In this document: positions 4,590-5,259 of the stretch, piece by piece
Position numbering within the stretch: the stretch's first letter is position 1
Layout: each line of letters begins with the position of its first letter
From: DASZBX01 sp035943635
GTDB taxonomy: Bacteria; Actinomycetota; Actinomycetes; Streptomycetales; Catenulisporaceae
Direction: 5' to 3'
Assembly: GCA_035943635.1 (NCBI GenBank)
Contig: DASZBX010000136.1
Location: 1-5,259 of the forward strand
Length of the DNA: 5,259 bases
Translations under genes and position numbers: made by a program
Notes under the pieces: generated by a model
What the model saw: only the letters and a program-made list of their open reading frames with translations
The model's database searches: none
Told to the model about the DNA's origin: nothing

Positions 4590-5252
4590 TCAGAACGCCA
4601 GGTCGTCCCAGGCGATCTGGATGCCGAACGGCTCGGGGAACTCAATGCCCCCGTCCCCGGGCTCCCACTGTCCGACCGAGACGTACACCGACGGGCGCAG
4701 CGGCTTGACCGTCAGCCCTCGCGTGGGAACCGTCACCAATCCATAGGCCCGGACCTCGGTCACATCCCATGTGCCCGCCGAGTCGAGTTCGACCTCCCAA
4801 TACCAGGGGATTCCCGCCTCGGCATACCGGTCCATCTTCCACGCACGGCGCTTGGGAGTGTCCGAACCCGACAAGACCTCACCGACCACGACGACGTCTC
4901 CCGCGAACGTGTCGGCACCCCGTTCCAGACAGCGACGAACCAGGAAATCCGGGGTGAGGAAACTCGACTTATCCCGGGTGAAGAACACGTTCGTCTCCAC
5001 CTCGACCTGCCAACACCGCTGTCCATCCCCGGAACCAGCGCCCGACATCGCCCGGCGGGCACTGAACTCCATCGCGTTGCGCACCCGCACGGTAAACCGC
5101 TGGTGTTCCAGCGGGCCACGACGGTTCCACACGACTTTCCGATCCCACAACTCGATCTGCGCGGCAATCTCCTCGGGCAACCGCTGGAGCCCGACCCAGT
5201 CCAAAAACTCAGGGATGCCCAACCCCGACATCTCGAACGCCTCAGCCGACAT
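4590..5252 (-). CDS. Second Uma2-family (DUF820) putative endonuclease, 220 aa
   Basis: This is a diverged homologue of the protein at 3444-4088, with the same motif order: LPEEIAAQIELWDRKVV (25-41, E34), HQR at 50-52, WQVEVETNVFF (81-91), TPDFLV with D102, GEVLS with E125, K134 and K139 before Y143, GIPWYWEVEL (147-156) and a C-terminal IQIAWDDLAF. D102, E125 and K139 are the likely PD-(D/E)xK-type catalytic set. Two local differences stand out: the usual H/I-D-G turn after the first acid is W-D-R, and the Pro after EVLS is Gly, so a shift in activity or specificity is possible. The ATG at 5252 is preferred because GIP then lines up with the other protein; an ATG seven codons later (5231) with GAGG eight bases before it is a real alternative. 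The promoter lies beyond the window. The gene faces the first one, across transposase debris. Confidence 0.87.
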   Translation of the reverse strand: MSAEAFEMSGLGIPEFLDWVGLQRLPEEIAAQIELWDRKVVWNRRGPLEHQRFTVRVRNAMEFSARRAMSGAGSGDGQRCWQVEVETNVFFTRDKSSFLTPDFLVRRCLERGADTFAGDVVVVGEVLSGSDTPKRRAWKMDRYAEAGIPWYWEVELDSAGTWDVTEVRAYGLVTVPTRGLTVKPLRPSVYVSVGQWEPGDGGIEFPEPFGIQIAWDDLAF

Positions 5253-5259
5253 ATCGCCT

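Overview
The window looks like a piece of accessory DNA from a high-G+C actinomycete, most likely Streptomyces or a close relative. This is inferred from the strong G/C bias at third codon positions, GTG starts, AGGAGG-type ribosome binding sites and the protein families present. No ribosomal, tRNA or core metabolic gene is visible. It reads as a dump site for mobile DNA: one apparently intact insertion sequence, remnants of at least two more, a probable group II intron fragment, and two diverged Uma2-family (DUF820) putative nuclease genes.

Layout. Positions 1-102 hold the last codons of a transposase-like reading frame. Positions 138-256 hold an internal piece of a DDE/rve (integrase-type) transposase, cut at its conserved WGY motif. 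Exactly at that break starts a highly structured sequence beginning GTGCGCC (257-460), read here as the 5' part of a group II intron. It stops where an ISKra4-type insertion sequence begins (461-2589). That element has matching terminal inverted repeats and two minus-strand genes: a small coiled-coil/winged-helix protein (147 aa) and a 506-aa transposase, joined by a GTGA stop/start overlap. The intron does not resume on the far side of the element.

Positions 2590-3443 carry no convincing gene. The first part (2611-3135) contains eleven exact copies of the heptamer GTGGAGC or its complement GCTCCAC, arranged in clusters that fold into long nested hairpins. This is the least explained and most interesting structure in the window. 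A plausible promoter (3381-3409) and a strong ribosome binding site then lead into the first Uma2 gene (3444-4088, plus strand). After it come the 5' end and first ~72 codons of an rve-type transposase (4090-4384), an unassigned stretch of about 200 bp with a perfect 7-bp hairpin, and the second Uma2 gene (4590-5252, minus strand), convergent with the first.

How the parts relate. The two ISKra4 genes form one translationally coupled unit. The two Uma2 proteins share the predicted PD-(D/E)xK-like catalytic pattern but are clearly diverged, and transposase debris lies between them, so they are not a simple recent tandem duplication. Whether the heptamer array belongs to the Uma2 gene downstream, to a replicon or partition function, or to a small palindromic mobile element cannot be settled from this sequence alone.
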